A stretch of 64,000 bases of DNA. It comes from CAWKOH01 sp963851245 (GTDB lineage Bacteria; Actinomycetota; Acidimicrobiia; Acidimicrobiales; Palsa-688). The position numbers and the translations under genes are program-made. Location of the stretch: NCBI GenBank assembly GCA_963851245.1, contig CAWKOH010000004.1:248001-312000 (forward strand), in the 5' to 3' direction. The notes beneath the pieces were generated by a model that was given only the letters and a program-made list of their open reading frames with translations, was not told the origin of the DNA and did no database searches. Positions 52,918-62,289 of the stretch are shown one piece after another. The number at the start of each line of letters is the position of its first letter. Within the stretch, counting starts at the first letter, position 1.

Positions 52918-54344
52918 CGGACCAGCCCTCCGACGGGCTCGCCGCCTTCCAGGAACTGCTCACCGGCGAGGGAGCGCCCGGGAACCCGAACCGCTGGGTG
53001 ACACTGACCGACGCACTGGTAGGCCCCGAGCTGGGTCCGGTGCTCCGGCGCTGCGCCGTGCCACACGAGTTCGATCTGCGGCTGCTCGGGCACATCGGCG
53101 GTTTCGGCCCAGCTGAAGCCGAGCAGCACTTCCGGGAATTCTCCGAGCTGTCGTCGATGCAGTTCAACGGCAACGCGCTCGGTGTCCACGAGGTTTGGCG
53201 CAGGCCCCTATGGAAATGGTGGCTGCGCGACGAACAGCGCCAGGAGTTCGTCACTCTCAGTGAGTCGCTGTTTGAGTGGTTTGGCGCCATGGCTGCTGGC
53301 TCGGAGATCGACGAACGGCGCCAGATGTTCCACCTGGTTGGCTGCCGGCAGGAAGATGGCATGCGAATGTTCGAGGGCCTATGCCGAAGGGCGCGTACGC
53401 GGCACAAGTTCTCGGAATGCAGCCTGCTGATCCGACTCGTGAACGAATACCTGCCGGTGCTGCCGGCACGCGAGCGCGCCGTGATTACCTACCACGACGG
53501 GAAGCTCGCCTCCGATATGCGGGACTGGGACCGGGCCATCGAGCTATTCGACAGCGTGGTCAAGGAGCCGGAGGCTGAAACTGACCTTCAGGTTTACGCC
53601 CTCATTCGGGAGGGGCACGCGCTGCGGTCGCTGGGTCGGACCGAAGAAGCGCTGCGCCTGCTCGAGCAGGCACGCGACCGGAGCAGCGATGCGGCGAGCG
53701 CCAAGCAAGCCTTCCGGGCTCTCTACGAGCTCGGCGAGGTCTACCGCAACCTGGGCCAGGTTGACCTGGCCGATCGCACGCTGCGCGCCGCCCTCGAGCG
53801 GGCCTCGACGGCCGGGGAAGATGCCGATGTCGCGGGCGTTCTGAATAGCCTTGGCACCGTGCAGCTCAGGCTCCGCGATACCAAGGGCGCCGTCGAGTCT
53901 TTTCAGGCCAGCCTCGAGGAGCTCGAGCGCCGCGGCGACGTGATGCGTCCGGGCGCCGTGCTGAACAACCTGGCGCTGGCACAGATCGAGAAGCTCGATT
54001 GGGCCGGTGCGGAGGCTTCTCTTTCAAAGAGCCTTGAATACCAGCGGGCCGCCGGTGACAAGGTGGGGGAAGCCACCGCGCTCCTCAACCTCAGCCGGGC
54101 CCAATCGGGACAGGACGAACTCGCACTCGCCACCGCGTCCGCCGAGGAAGCGGCAGCCTTATTCGAATCCGCCGAAGACGGCCGCGGCCAGGCTCGCGCC
54201 CTGCTGGCGCAGGCACGGTTGGCCAAGCGCGAGAAGCAGGTCGAAACGGCGCGCCGCCTTTTCGACCGGGCCATGGAGCTGGCGGCCGCGGCCGGTGATG
54301 ACACCACCGCGGCCCGGGCACGCGACGAGCGTCGCCGCCTCTAG
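52914..54344 (+). CDS. TPR-repeat protein, last gene of the TIR operon
   Basis: The 476-residue protein starts at GTG 52914, overlapping the previous stop as GTGA. Residues 1-150 form a helical domain with VLRRCAVPHEFDLRLLGHIG. From about 165 onwards tandem tetratricopeptide repeats run to the end, for example AVITYHDGKLASDMRDWDRA, ALIREGHALRSLGRTEEALR and GVLNSLGTVQLRLRDTKGAV. It resembles the sensor half of a split STAND-TPR protein, with the NTPase-like half encoded just upstream. Confidence 0.85.
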   Translation: MTDQPSDGLAAFQELLTGEGAPGNPNRWVTLTDALVGPELGPVLRRCAVPHEFDLRLLGHIGGFGPAEAEQHFREFSELSSMQFNGNALGVHEVWRRPLWKWWLRDEQRQEFVTLSESLFEWFGAMAAGSEIDERRQMFHLVGCRQEDGMRMFEGLCRRARTRHKFSECSLLIRLVNEYLPVLPARERAVITYHDGKLASDMRDWDRAIELFDSVVKEPEAETDLQVYALIREGHALRSLGRTEEALRLLEQARDRSSDAASAKQAFRALYELGEVYRNLGQVDLADRTLRAALERASTAGEDADVAGVLNSLGTVQLRLRDTKGAVESFQASLEELERRGDVMRPGAVLNNLALAQIEKLDWAGAEASLSKSLEYQRAAGDKVGEATALLNLSRAQSGQDELALATASAEEAAALFESAEDGRGQARALLAQARLAKREKQVETARRLFDRAMELAAAAGDDTTAARARDERRRL

Positions 54345-54468
54345 CATCTCAGGCCGGCACGCTCTCGCGGGATGTTCAATGGTGGCAGACGACCCACTAA
54401 GGTGCCTCCGGAATCCGCCTTTGCGTACCTGCTTGGCGGGCTCGCAAACTCCTAACGAGACTCGAGCG

Positions 54469-56262
54469 TCAACGGAGAACTCGTTGTAAAACCTCGTCCA
54501 CCAAGCCGGGGATCGCCGGACCACCGAACGAGATGGTCGCCGCCGGCTCCGGGTGGCTGCGCAGCCCCAACCAACCGGGGCCCATCACGAGCTCGGCACC
54601 CGTCAAGGCTGCCGCATCGTCCGCTCCTACCAGCCTGGCCGCCACGTGCCCGGTTACCGCGATATCGGAGTCTCCGATCGACTCCACCGTGACGGAGAAG
54701 ACCTCCAGTGACTCCGGCAGCTTGATGTCGTTGGCGCTGCGAGCCATTTGGGCCACGGCCTGAGCCGCCGGCCGTCCCTCCTCGGATTCCACTCGGGTCA
54801 CGTGGACGACCCGAAGCGGCCGATGGGACTCTCGTGCGTACCTGGCGGCGGCCCGGAGCCAGGCGCCGTGAACCTTGACGTGGTGGGTCGTCGGCGCTTG
54901 GGCGGCCAGCAGGCGAACCCAGCTGGCACTGCCGCCGGCATCTTCCGCGACCGGGATTCCCGACACCACGATCAAGGCGTCCACCGGCCCGCTGGCATCG
55001 GCGGCCTCCTGAAGACGGGCGAAGGTGGCCTCAAAGCCTGGGTCGAAGTCGCCTCGCGATCTGCTGCCTGGATTGCTGCTGCCGGGATCTCTGGCCCCCG
55101 ACCCGACCGCCCGCATACCCCAGGTCGACAGGGCGTGCACGATGGCGGAAGCGTGGGCGGCTTCATCTGAGACCACCAGACAGGTACGCGTCGTCGCAGT
55201 GGTTGACGGGGCCCTGGGCGGACCGGAGAACACGTCGCCGAAGCGGGGGTTCGATCCGCCGCCACTTCGCTGCTGGGTCTCGGCTGGAGAGAGGACCACG
55301 GGCATGACCGTGCCCAGGACCCGCTCGGTGTCGCTCACCCCACCGGTCCGTACCGCCTCGATGAGACGGGGCGGGGAGATCACCGACATCTCGGATCCGG
55401 CCGAGAAGATCACCTGCCCCCGGCACCACTCGACCTGCTCGCTAGCGAGGTAGGCGGCCGCCGGCGCCATGTCATCGGGCTGCGGCATGGCGGAGAGGTC
55501 GAGACCACGAGGGTTGGCCCCCCCGGCGACGAGAGAAGAGCGAACCATCCGGGTGGCGGCGATCGGCGACAGGGCATTGACGCTGATGCCAGCCGGCAGC
55601 AGAGGGCCGAGCTGCCAGGTCAGGGCGGCGACCGCACGCTTGGCGGCGCCGTAGACCATGGCGTCTCCCGCGGTCCGGGCCAGCCCCACACCGGATGTGA
55701 CCCCTACTACTCGCCCGTATCCGGCCTCGACCATCATCGGAAGGGCGGCGCCGAGAACATTCAGGTAGCCGTCGAAATGAACCGCGAGCACCGATGACCA
55801 GTCGTCCTCGATGGTGTCAGGGAGTTTGCGGGAGCGCACGATGCCGGCCGTGTTCACGACGATGTCAAGGGATCCGTAGCGGTCCCGAACCTGCTCGAAC
55901 AGGGAGCGGACCTCATCCCGGTGTGTCACAGAGACCGTCGACGATTCGGCGGTGAGTCCTTCGCCGTTGATCCGGTCTGCGGTCGCCGCCGCCGTCGGCT
56001 CCCCGAGAGGATCGCCCTCGACACCGACCCCGGGATCAACGACGACCACACGGGCGCCTCGACGGGCCAGCTCCAGCGACACCGCCGATCCGATGCCGCC
56101 ACCTCCGCCGGTGACCACGGCGACTCGACTGTCAAGGGGCTTGTCCACGTCGGCTGGCCACGGTAGCGCCTTCTTGCCGAGGTCCTGCAAACCGCGCGGA
56201 GTCGTCCCCGGGGCGGGTGGCTCAGGGTTCGTGCCGTTAGAGCACACTGGGCCGTCACCCAC
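54469..56262 (-). CDS. Double short-chain-dehydrogenase-fold protein
   Basis: The 597-residue protein is longer than usual SDRs. Residues 45-300 are a standard SDR: AVVTGGGGGIGSAVSLELAR, SLDIVVNTAGIVRSRKL, and VGVTSGVGLARTAGDAMVYG followed by AAK. From about 350 a second Rossmann-like half (TTATTRTCLVVSDEAAHASA, LIVVSGIPVAEDAGGSASWV, RVVHVTRVESEEGRPAAQAV) lacks the glycine motif and the YxxxK pair, so it is probably catalytically inactive. The start at GTG 56262 is uncertain; the first conserved residues are about 40 codons later. It is convergent with the TPR gene. Confidence 0.82.
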   Translation of the reverse strand: MGDGPVCSNGTNPEPPAPGTTPRGLQDLGKKALPWPADVDKPLDSRVAVVTGGGGGIGSAVSLELARRGARVVVVDPGVGVEGDPLGEPTAAATADRINGEGLTAESSTVSVTHRDEVRSLFEQVRDRYGSLDIVVNTAGIVRSRKLPDTIEDDWSSVLAVHFDGYLNVLGAALPMMVEAGYGRVVGVTSGVGLARTAGDAMVYGAAKRAVAALTWQLGPLLPAGISVNALSPIAATRMVRSSLVAGGANPRGLDLSAMPQPDDMAPAAAYLASEQVEWCRGQVIFSAGSEMSVISPPRLIEAVRTGGVSDTERVLGTVMPVVLSPAETQQRSGGGSNPRFGDVFSGPPRAPSTTATTRTCLVVSDEAAHASAIVHALSTWGMRAVGSGARDPGSSNPGSRSRGDFDPGFEATFARLQEAADASGPVDALIVVSGIPVAEDAGGSASWVRLLAAQAPTTHHVKVHGAWLRAAARYARESHRPLRVVHVTRVESEEGRPAAQAVAQMARSANDIKLPESLEVFSVTVESIGDSDIAVTGHVAARLVGADDAAALTGAELVMGPGWLGLRSHPEPAATISFGGPAIPGLVDEVLQRVLR

Positions 56263-56571
56263 CGTGGCAAGTCACGCCACCTTGGGTGGTGCCTTACGCA
56301 CCGGTGGCGCCGCACGCCGAAGTGAGCCTGAACGTGGGTCCCAAAAGTGCCTTCTAGGACTACTTTCACCGCTCTGCGCAGTACAAGTGGTCCCAGAAGA
56401 GGATTCCGGCTCCAGACGACATATGCGGCGCCGAACGACGCCCCGGAGACGAGTCCCTGACGACCGAACAATCCATGACGGAACCCCGGGCTAAAGCCTC
56501 GGCGTCCGTCCTGTCCCGAGGGTGCCTGTCATTCGGGAAACGGGGTCCGCCTGCTACTCTCCGCGCCGAGC
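56263..56571. other. 309-base gap, no gene recognised
   Basis: This is the divergent interval between the double SDR and the YfhO-like gene. It has no plausible ribosome binding site plus start apart from those of the flanking genes. A GTGGGTCCCAAA string near 56334 also occurs near 3959, which may be chance. I see no promoter I would defend. Confidence 0.4.
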
Positions 56572-58909
56572 ATGGCTGAGACGCGCTGGGAGGCAGCTTC
56601 ACCTGGGGGGGTAGCGGATTCGCCGGAGGTGGATGCTCCGATAGAGCTGACGCCGCTGTCCCGATTGGTCGCAATTGCTCGATCACCGTCGTTCCCAATG
56701 GTGACGATGGTTGTCGCAGTTGTCATTGCGCATCTGCCGTACCTTCTCGGCGTCTTCGATCCCAACCCCATGAAGATCTACTCGGGCCTGACAACCGGAT
56801 CCCAGGTCGGTGTGGTGCCGGGCTACGACACCATCGATCCCAATACTGGATTCACGTCTCAGACGTTCTCGCATCTGGCCGCATTCGACTGGCTGCACGG
56901 CATAGTGCCGTGGTGGAACCCGACCGAAGGCCTCGGCTCACCCCTGGCCGGGACGATGAAGGGCATGGCGTTATTTCTGCCCTTCGTCCTGCTCATGCAT
57001 TTCGTCGACGGCCAGATCGCCTTGTACCTGGCCTTCGACCTCATTGCCGCCCTGGCGACCTACCTTCTCCTACGCCGGCTGGGGATCAGCAGGTGGGTCA
57101 GTGCGGCGGCGGGAGTGGTCTTCGGCCTCAACGGCACCATGGCCTGGAACCGGTACGCGGCGGCCGACCCGGTGTGCTTCCTCCCCCTCGCCGTCCTGGG
57201 GCTCGAGCTGATCCGCGATGGCGTTCGCAGTTCCCGGCCCACGCGCTGGTGGGTCGCCGCTCTGGCCATCGCCATGTCGATCTACGCCGGCTTCCCGGAA
57301 ACCGCCTACCTCGATGGATTGGTGATTGTGGTGTGGGGCCTGGCTCGCCTGTCCGGCCTGAATGCCCAGCAGGCGCGCAAGTACCTATTTTTTCTCGGCA
57401 CCTCCTGCGTCGTCGGCCTGATGGTCGCCGCCCCGGTCCTCACGGCCTTGCTGGATTACCTGCCCCACTCCTTCGTAGCCGGCCACAACGGGGCTTACGC
57501 CCACGCCGCGGTGCCGCGGCTCGGTCTGGCCAACCTCATGTTCCCCTACATATATGGGCCGATCTTCGGCTTCACGACCGCCGCGCATGGAGGGGTGGCC
57601 CTCAACCGTTTCTGGTCGAACGTCGGCGGTTACACGACCGCAGCCACAGTCGTCCTGGCTCTCGTCGGGCTGGCCGGCCGGCGCTACCGCCTGCTCGGGT
57701 GGTGCCTGGCCGCCACCGTGGTTCTGTGCATAGGCCGCACGTTTGGCATTCCCCCGTTCCAGAGACTGTTCAACCTGCTCCCAGGCATGACGCACGTCGC
57801 CGCCTACCGGTATTCGTCTGCAGCCTTCGAATTCTGCCTGATCGTGCTGGCCGCTTTTGGCATGGAGGCGCTCCTCGGGAGGGAGCTCAGCTGGCGGAAG
57901 ATCGGGCTGGCATTCTCGGTGGCCTTCTTGTTGGCGGTGGGCGCCTATCTGGTGGGCCGTTCTGAGCTCGACGGTCTCGGTGCTGTTCCTCAAGCCAAGG
58001 TGTGGGCCGACGCCTCGCTCCTGTGGGGCTTCGGCACCTTGGTTCTGCTTCTCATCGCGGTGATCACCCCTTGGCAGCTCGCCGGGCGCATCGTCCTCGT
58101 CGCGTTGTTGCCGCTGGAGGCGATCGCCATGTTCATGACCCCCGAGCTCAGCACGCTGCGGGGCGGCACGGTCGACCTATCGGTGGTGTCGTTCCTTCAG
58201 CGGAACACCGGCCTCGAACGGGTGTACACGCTTGGCCCGCTCCAGCCCAACTACGGCTCATATTTCGGCATTAACTCCCTGAACGTCAACGACCTTCCCG
58301 TCCCCAAGACCTACAAGCGGGTGGTCGAGACAGAGCTGGATCCCAATGGCAACGCGCTCGGTGTTTTCGGGCAACAAGATGGTCAATCCCCACGGCTTGA
58401 CACCGGCGCAGGCCCTGGCTCTATATCTCCCGGCTTACGAACGGTTGGGGGTCAAATACGTCATCGTGCACAGCCAAGACCCTGATCCCGTAGGGAATCC
58501 GCCATTGCGGCTGGTGTACCACGACGCCGTGGCGAACGTCTACGCCCTACCCCATCCTCGGGCTTTCTATTCCGACGCGGCTGGCCAGTGCACGTTCGGG
58601 CCCATGACCTACAGCCAGGTTCTGGTGAATTGCCGCGCCCCCTCTGTCCTCACCCGCAACGAGCTGCAGATGCCGGGCTGGGCCGCTCGGGTTGACGGTC
58701 GATCCGTCCCCGTACGCGCCGACTCGGACGGTGTCCAGACTGTGCCCGTCCCCGCCGGGCAGTCCACGGTCCAGTTCAGCTTTGCACCGCCGCACACCTC
58801 CACTGCATTTGTACTCGCCATGCTGGGCTTGGCTCTTTGCCTCGGGTCGGCGTTGGCCGGTCCGGTGCGTAAACGCATCAGCGGGCGACGCCAGCCGTCC
58901 GGCCCCTAG
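56572..58909 (+). pseudogene. YfhO-like/GT-C-type polytopic membrane protein, one frame change near 58365
   Basis: The protein is about 779 residues. It has a cytoplasmic N-terminus, then a first loop (YSGLTTGSQVGVVPGYDTID), HGIVPWWNPTEGLGSPLAGT and about 11 further membrane segments. The signature AWNRYAAADP and the extracytoplasmic C-terminal half are YfhO-like. The frame ends its first part at DPNGNALGVF and resumes one frame over with SGNKMVNPHGLTPAQALALY, near GTGTTTTCGGG. The length is one base more than a multiple of three. It probably handles polyprenyl-linked sugars in the envelope (family inference). The last helix is ALCLGSALAGPV with a basic tail. Confidence 0.78.
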
Positions 58910-58987
58910 CTCGTCGGTTGGCTCGTTAGCGCAGCCACGATTACGGTGTGATCCCACTGTTGTCCTTACGACCTCAGGAGGCCCTCA

Positions 58988-60286
58988 CTGGCCTGGGACT
59001 TCGAAACCGAACCGGAGTTTGCCGAGAAGCTGACCTGGATGCGCGCCTTCATCGATGATGAGCTCATCCCACTCGAGCCCATCTATGACGAGCTGCCCGC
59101 CGGCGAGTGGCAGGCGGTCAAGCGGCACCTTCAGGACCAGGTTCGGGCTCAGGGGCTCTGGGGCGCCTTCCTCGATCCCAAGCTCGGGGGCAGCGGGTTC
59201 GGTCAGCTCAAGCTGGCCCTGATGTCGGAGGTCATCGGCCGCTGCATGATGTCGATGAACATCTTCGGCGTCCAGGCCCCAGACAGCGGCAACATGGAGC
59301 TGCTCGCCCACGGAGCCACCGACGAGCAGAAGGAACGCTGGCTCTGGCCCAACCTGCGGGGGGAGATATCGAGCGCCTTCGCCCTCACCGAGCCGTTCCA
59401 CGCCGGTGCCGATCCCACCGTGATCGGCACCACCGCGGTCAAAGACGGCAACGAGTGGGTCATCAACGGGCACAAGTGGTTCATCACCAACGCCTCCGTC
59501 GCCAACATCGTCCTCGTCTTCGCCGAGACCAATCCCGAGGGCCGGCCCCACCGCCACGCCTCCATATTCATCGTTCCGGCCGGAACGGCCGGCATGGACA
59601 TCCTTCGGGACATCGGGACCATGGCCCATCCCGACGCCGAGTACGGGCGCCTCGGCAACCACGCCGAGATCGTCTTCAGCGACTGCCGCATCCCGGAAGA
59701 CCACCTGATCGGCAACCAGGGCGACGGCTTCGTCCTGGCCCAGCAGCGCCTTGGCGGCGGGCGGATACACCACTCCATGCGATGGCTGGGCCAGGCCCAG
59801 CGCTCGCTCGACATCATGTGCGAACGGGCCGTCTCCCGTACTTCCCACGGGAAGCTGCTCGCCCAGCACCAGATGATCCAAGACTATGTGGCCCTGTCCC
59901 ACATGGAGATCCAGGCCGCCCGCCTGCTCACCTTTCACACCGCCTGGAAGATGGACCGGTACGGGGCGGCTGCGATCCGCGCCGATCTGGGCATGATCAA
60001 GGCCCACGTCTCCAAGGTGGTCCTGGCCGTGCTGGATCGCACCATCCAGGTGTGCGGGGCCCTGGGCTACTCGAGCGACCTTCCCGTCGAGGCCTGGTAC
60101 CGAACGACCCGGTTCGGACCCATCGGAGACGGCCCCGACGAGCTGCACAAGGCCGTACTGGCCCGCACCATTCTCAAGGGTTACAAGCCGGTCGACGGCT
60201 GGCCCAGCGAGCACATTCCCAGCCGGCGCCCCGCCGCCGAAGCCAAGTGGGCCGAGCTCAGGGCGGCGGCCGGGATCCCGAGATGA
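58988..60286 (+). CDS. Acyl-CoA dehydrogenase, apparent CTG start
   Basis: The 432-residue protein begins LAWDFETEPEFAEKLTWMRA, where family members begin with Met-Ala-Trp or Met-Asp. AGGAGG at 58976-58981 sits 6 bases before CTG 58988, which is therefore the best start; the first ATG (59039) would cut off 17 conserved residues. Motifs: FALTEPFHAGADPTVIGTT, WVINGHKWFITNAS, LGGGRIHHSMRWLGQAQRSL and VCGALGYSSDLPVEAWYRTT. It oxidises an acyl-CoA to the enoyl-CoA with FAD. It is first in the operon that ends beyond the window. Confidence 0.9.
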   Translation: MAWDFETEPEFAEKLTWMRAFIDDELIPLEPIYDELPAGEWQAVKRHLQDQVRAQGLWGAFLDPKLGGSGFGQLKLALMSEVIGRCMMSMNIFGVQAPDSGNMELLAHGATDEQKERWLWPNLRGEISSAFALTEPFHAGADPTVIGTTAVKDGNEWVINGHKWFITNASVANIVLVFAETNPEGRPHRHASIFIVPAGTAGMDILRDIGTMAHPDAEYGRLGNHAEIVFSDCRIPEDHLIGNQGDGFVLAQQRLGGGRIHHSMRWLGQAQRSLDIMCERAVSRTSHGKLLAQHQMIQDYVALSHMEIQAARLLTFHTAWKMDRYGAAAIRADLGMIKAHVSKVVLAVLDRTIQVCGALGYSSDLPVEAWYRTTRFGPIGDGPDELHKAVLARTILKGYKPVDGWPSEHIPSRRPAAEAKWAELRAAAGIPR

Positions 60287-60298
60287 GCAGATGAACCG

Positions 60299-61312
60299 TT
60301 GAGTGAATCGGCCCTGGCCTGCTTCCTCGACGACGCTCTCGGGTCGGCGGTCCCCATCGCCGTGACGCCCATGGTGGGCGGCGGTTCGTGTGAGGTCTTC
60401 GCGGTGGGCCGCGGCCCCGACCGTTGGGTACTGCGCCGGGCGCCCCGCCACGCCAGCTCCGCCACCGCCCACGACGTGCTCCGGGAGTTCCGCATCCTCG
60501 ACGCCATCAAGGACCAGCCCGTTCGCATCCCCCGACCGGTACTGTCCTGCGACGACCCTTCCGTCTTCGGCGGATCCTTTTACCTGATGGAACGGGTCGA
60601 CGGCCTGCCGGTGCGGGCCAGCCTGCCCGGTCCCTGGGCCGGGGCTCCCGGAACCCACGGGCAAGCCCTCGAAGAGTTGATCGACGCCCTGGTGTCGATT
60701 CACCTTGTGGATTGGCGCGGGTGCGGCCTCGAGGGTATGGCCCCCCGACCCGACTACCTCGCCCGCCAGACCCGGCGCTGGCTGGACCAGCTCGCTTCCT
60801 ACGGTGGGCGCGAGCTCCAGGCGGCGGGAGACATCGGGGCCTGGCTGGACCTACACCGGCCGGCCGAGCAGCAACCGGCCCTGTGCCACGGGGACTACAA
60901 GTTGGACAATGTCCTGTTCGCGCCCGAGCCGCCCCCTCGCCTCCTGGCCGTCGTCGACTGGGAGATGGCGGCGGTCGGCGATCCGCTCGTAGACCTGGCC
61001 TGGGCCCTGATCTTCCATCCGGGTCCGGAAGGGACCATGCCTCTCGGCCGCGGCAGGGAGCCAGCCTTCGCTCTCGAGAGTGTGCCCGACCGCCGGCAGT
61101 TGATCGAGCGCTACTCCAAGGCCTCGGGACGCGATACCGCATCGATCGGCTGGTACGACGTCTTCGCCCGATGGAAGCTGGCCATCGTGCTCGAAGGCAG
61201 CTACGCCAAGTTCCTGCGGGGCCAGTCGGACAAACCGCTGCACGAGTTCTTCGGCCGCCAGGTCGATCTTTTGTTGGCAAGCGCACTTGGCATGATCGAA
61301 GGGGGAATGTGA
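60299..61312 (+). CDS. APH-type phosphotransferase of the acyl-CoA-dehydrogenase cluster
   Basis: The 337-residue protein starts at TTG 60299 (weak ribosome binding site). It has TPMVGGGSCEVFAVGRGPDR WVLRRAP as the nucleotide loop, the catalytic loop LCHGDYKLDNVLF, the metal motif VVDWEMAAVGDPLVDLAW, and a C-terminal GSYAKFLRGQSDKPL. It is of the ACAD10/11-like phosphotransferase group that lies beside acyl-CoA dehydrogenases; such kinases act on hydroxy-acyl groups. Its stop overlaps the next start (TGATG). Confidence 0.88.
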   Translation: MSESALACFLDDALGSAVPIAVTPMVGGGSCEVFAVGRGPDRWVLRRAPRHASSATAHDVLREFRILDAIKDQPVRIPRPVLSCDDPSVFGGSFYLMERVDGLPVRASLPGPWAGAPGTHGQALEELIDALVSIHLVDWRGCGLEGMAPRPDYLARQTRRWLDQLASYGGRELQAAGDIGAWLDLHRPAEQQPALCHGDYKLDNVLFAPEPPPRLLAVVDWEMAAVGDPLVDLAWALIFHPGPEGTMPLGRGREPAFALESVPDRRQLIERYSKASGRDTASIGWYDVFARWKLAIVLEGSYAKFLRGQSDKPLHEFFGRQVDLLLASALGMIEGGM

Positions 61313-62289
61313 TGCGAGCCTGGCAGGTCCGCAGAGCCGGCGAGCCCTCCGACGTCCTGCAACTCGTCGAGCTGCCGTCTCCGGATCCGGGCCCGGGTCA
61401 GCTCCGGATTCGGGTCACCGCCGCTGGTATCGGGTTGCCGGACGTTCTCATGTGCCGGCACACCTATCCCTTGACCCCCAAGTCGGCTTTTACCCCAGGC
61501 CAGGAGGCCACCGGAGTGATCACCGCGGTGGGGTCCGGCGTGGATCGGGAGGTCGGTTCGACGGTGATGTCGGTCACCAGCTTCACGGACGGTCATGGGT
61601 CCTTCGCCGAGGAATGCCTGGTCCCTTCCGGCTCAGCCTTCGCCGTCCCCGAGGGGTTGAGCGATGCGCAGGCGGCCGGCTTCTGGATTCCCCATATGAC
61701 CGGTTGGATCGGACTGGTCGACCGGGGCCGGCTGGCGGAAGGCGAGTGGCTGGCGGTCCTCGGGGCCGCCGGCGGTAGTGGGATCGCCGCCGTGCAACTC
61801 GGCCGCGCCCTCGGTACCAGAGTGATCGCGGTGGTGAGCGATGAGGCCCGGGCCGACTTCTGCCGGCGCCTCGGGGCCGACCACACCGTCGTCCTGGGTG
61901 AGGTGGACCTGAGCACGCGGTTGCGCCAGCTAACCGATGGTCGGGGCGTAGATGCCGTTTACGACCCTGTCGGCGGCGACGCGGCCGAGCAGGCCTGGTC
62001 CGCCCTGGGCCGCCACGGCCGTCTGCTGGCCGTCGGTTTCGCCGGCGGCAGGTGGCCCCGGATAGATACGCACAACCTGGTCGTCAGCAACACCTCGCTG
62101 GTCGGAGTGTTCGCCGGCGGCTACGCCCGACACGAGCTCGATTCGATTCACGCCCGGCTGTCGGCTCTCGTGTCGGACGGGCATCTGCGCAACGCCGTGA
62201 CCGCCGAGGTGCCGTTCGAGGAGCTCCCCGCCGCGGTCCAACGCCTGGCCGACCGTGCCGTCATCGGGAAAATGGTGATGGTGCCATGA
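61312..62289 (+). CDS. Zinc-independent NADPH:quinone oxidoreductase-like MDR protein
   Basis: The 325-residue protein starts MRAWQVRRAGEPSDVLQLVE. It has GLPDVLMCRHTYPLTPKSAF, then GQEATGVITAVGSGVDREVG, the Rossmann motif VLGAAGGSGIAAVQLGRALG, and VYDPVGGDAAEQAWSALGRH. It lacks the structural and catalytic zinc Cys of alcohol dehydrogenases, as quinone oxidoreductases do. Its stop overlaps the TetR start by ATGA. Confidence 0.92.
   Translation: MRAWQVRRAGEPSDVLQLVELPSPDPGPGQLRIRVTAAGIGLPDVLMCRHTYPLTPKSAFTPGQEATGVITAVGSGVDREVGSTVMSVTSFTDGHGSFAEECLVPSGSAFAVPEGLSDAQAAGFWIPHMTGWIGLVDRGRLAEGEWLAVLGAAGGSGIAAVQLGRALGTRVIAVVSDEARADFCRRLGADHTVVLGEVDLSTRLRQLTDGRGVDAVYDPVGGDAAEQAWSALGRHGRLLAVGFAGGRWPRIDTHNLVVSNTSLVGVFAGGYARHELDSIHARLSALVSDGHLRNAVTAEVPFEELPAAVQRLADRAVIGKMVMVP

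Noticed and set aside
60424..61311. A 621-residue frame starting inside the APH gene
   Set aside because: The first part is a shadow of the phosphotransferase; the real quinone oxidoreductase starts at ATG 61312 with a one-base overlap.
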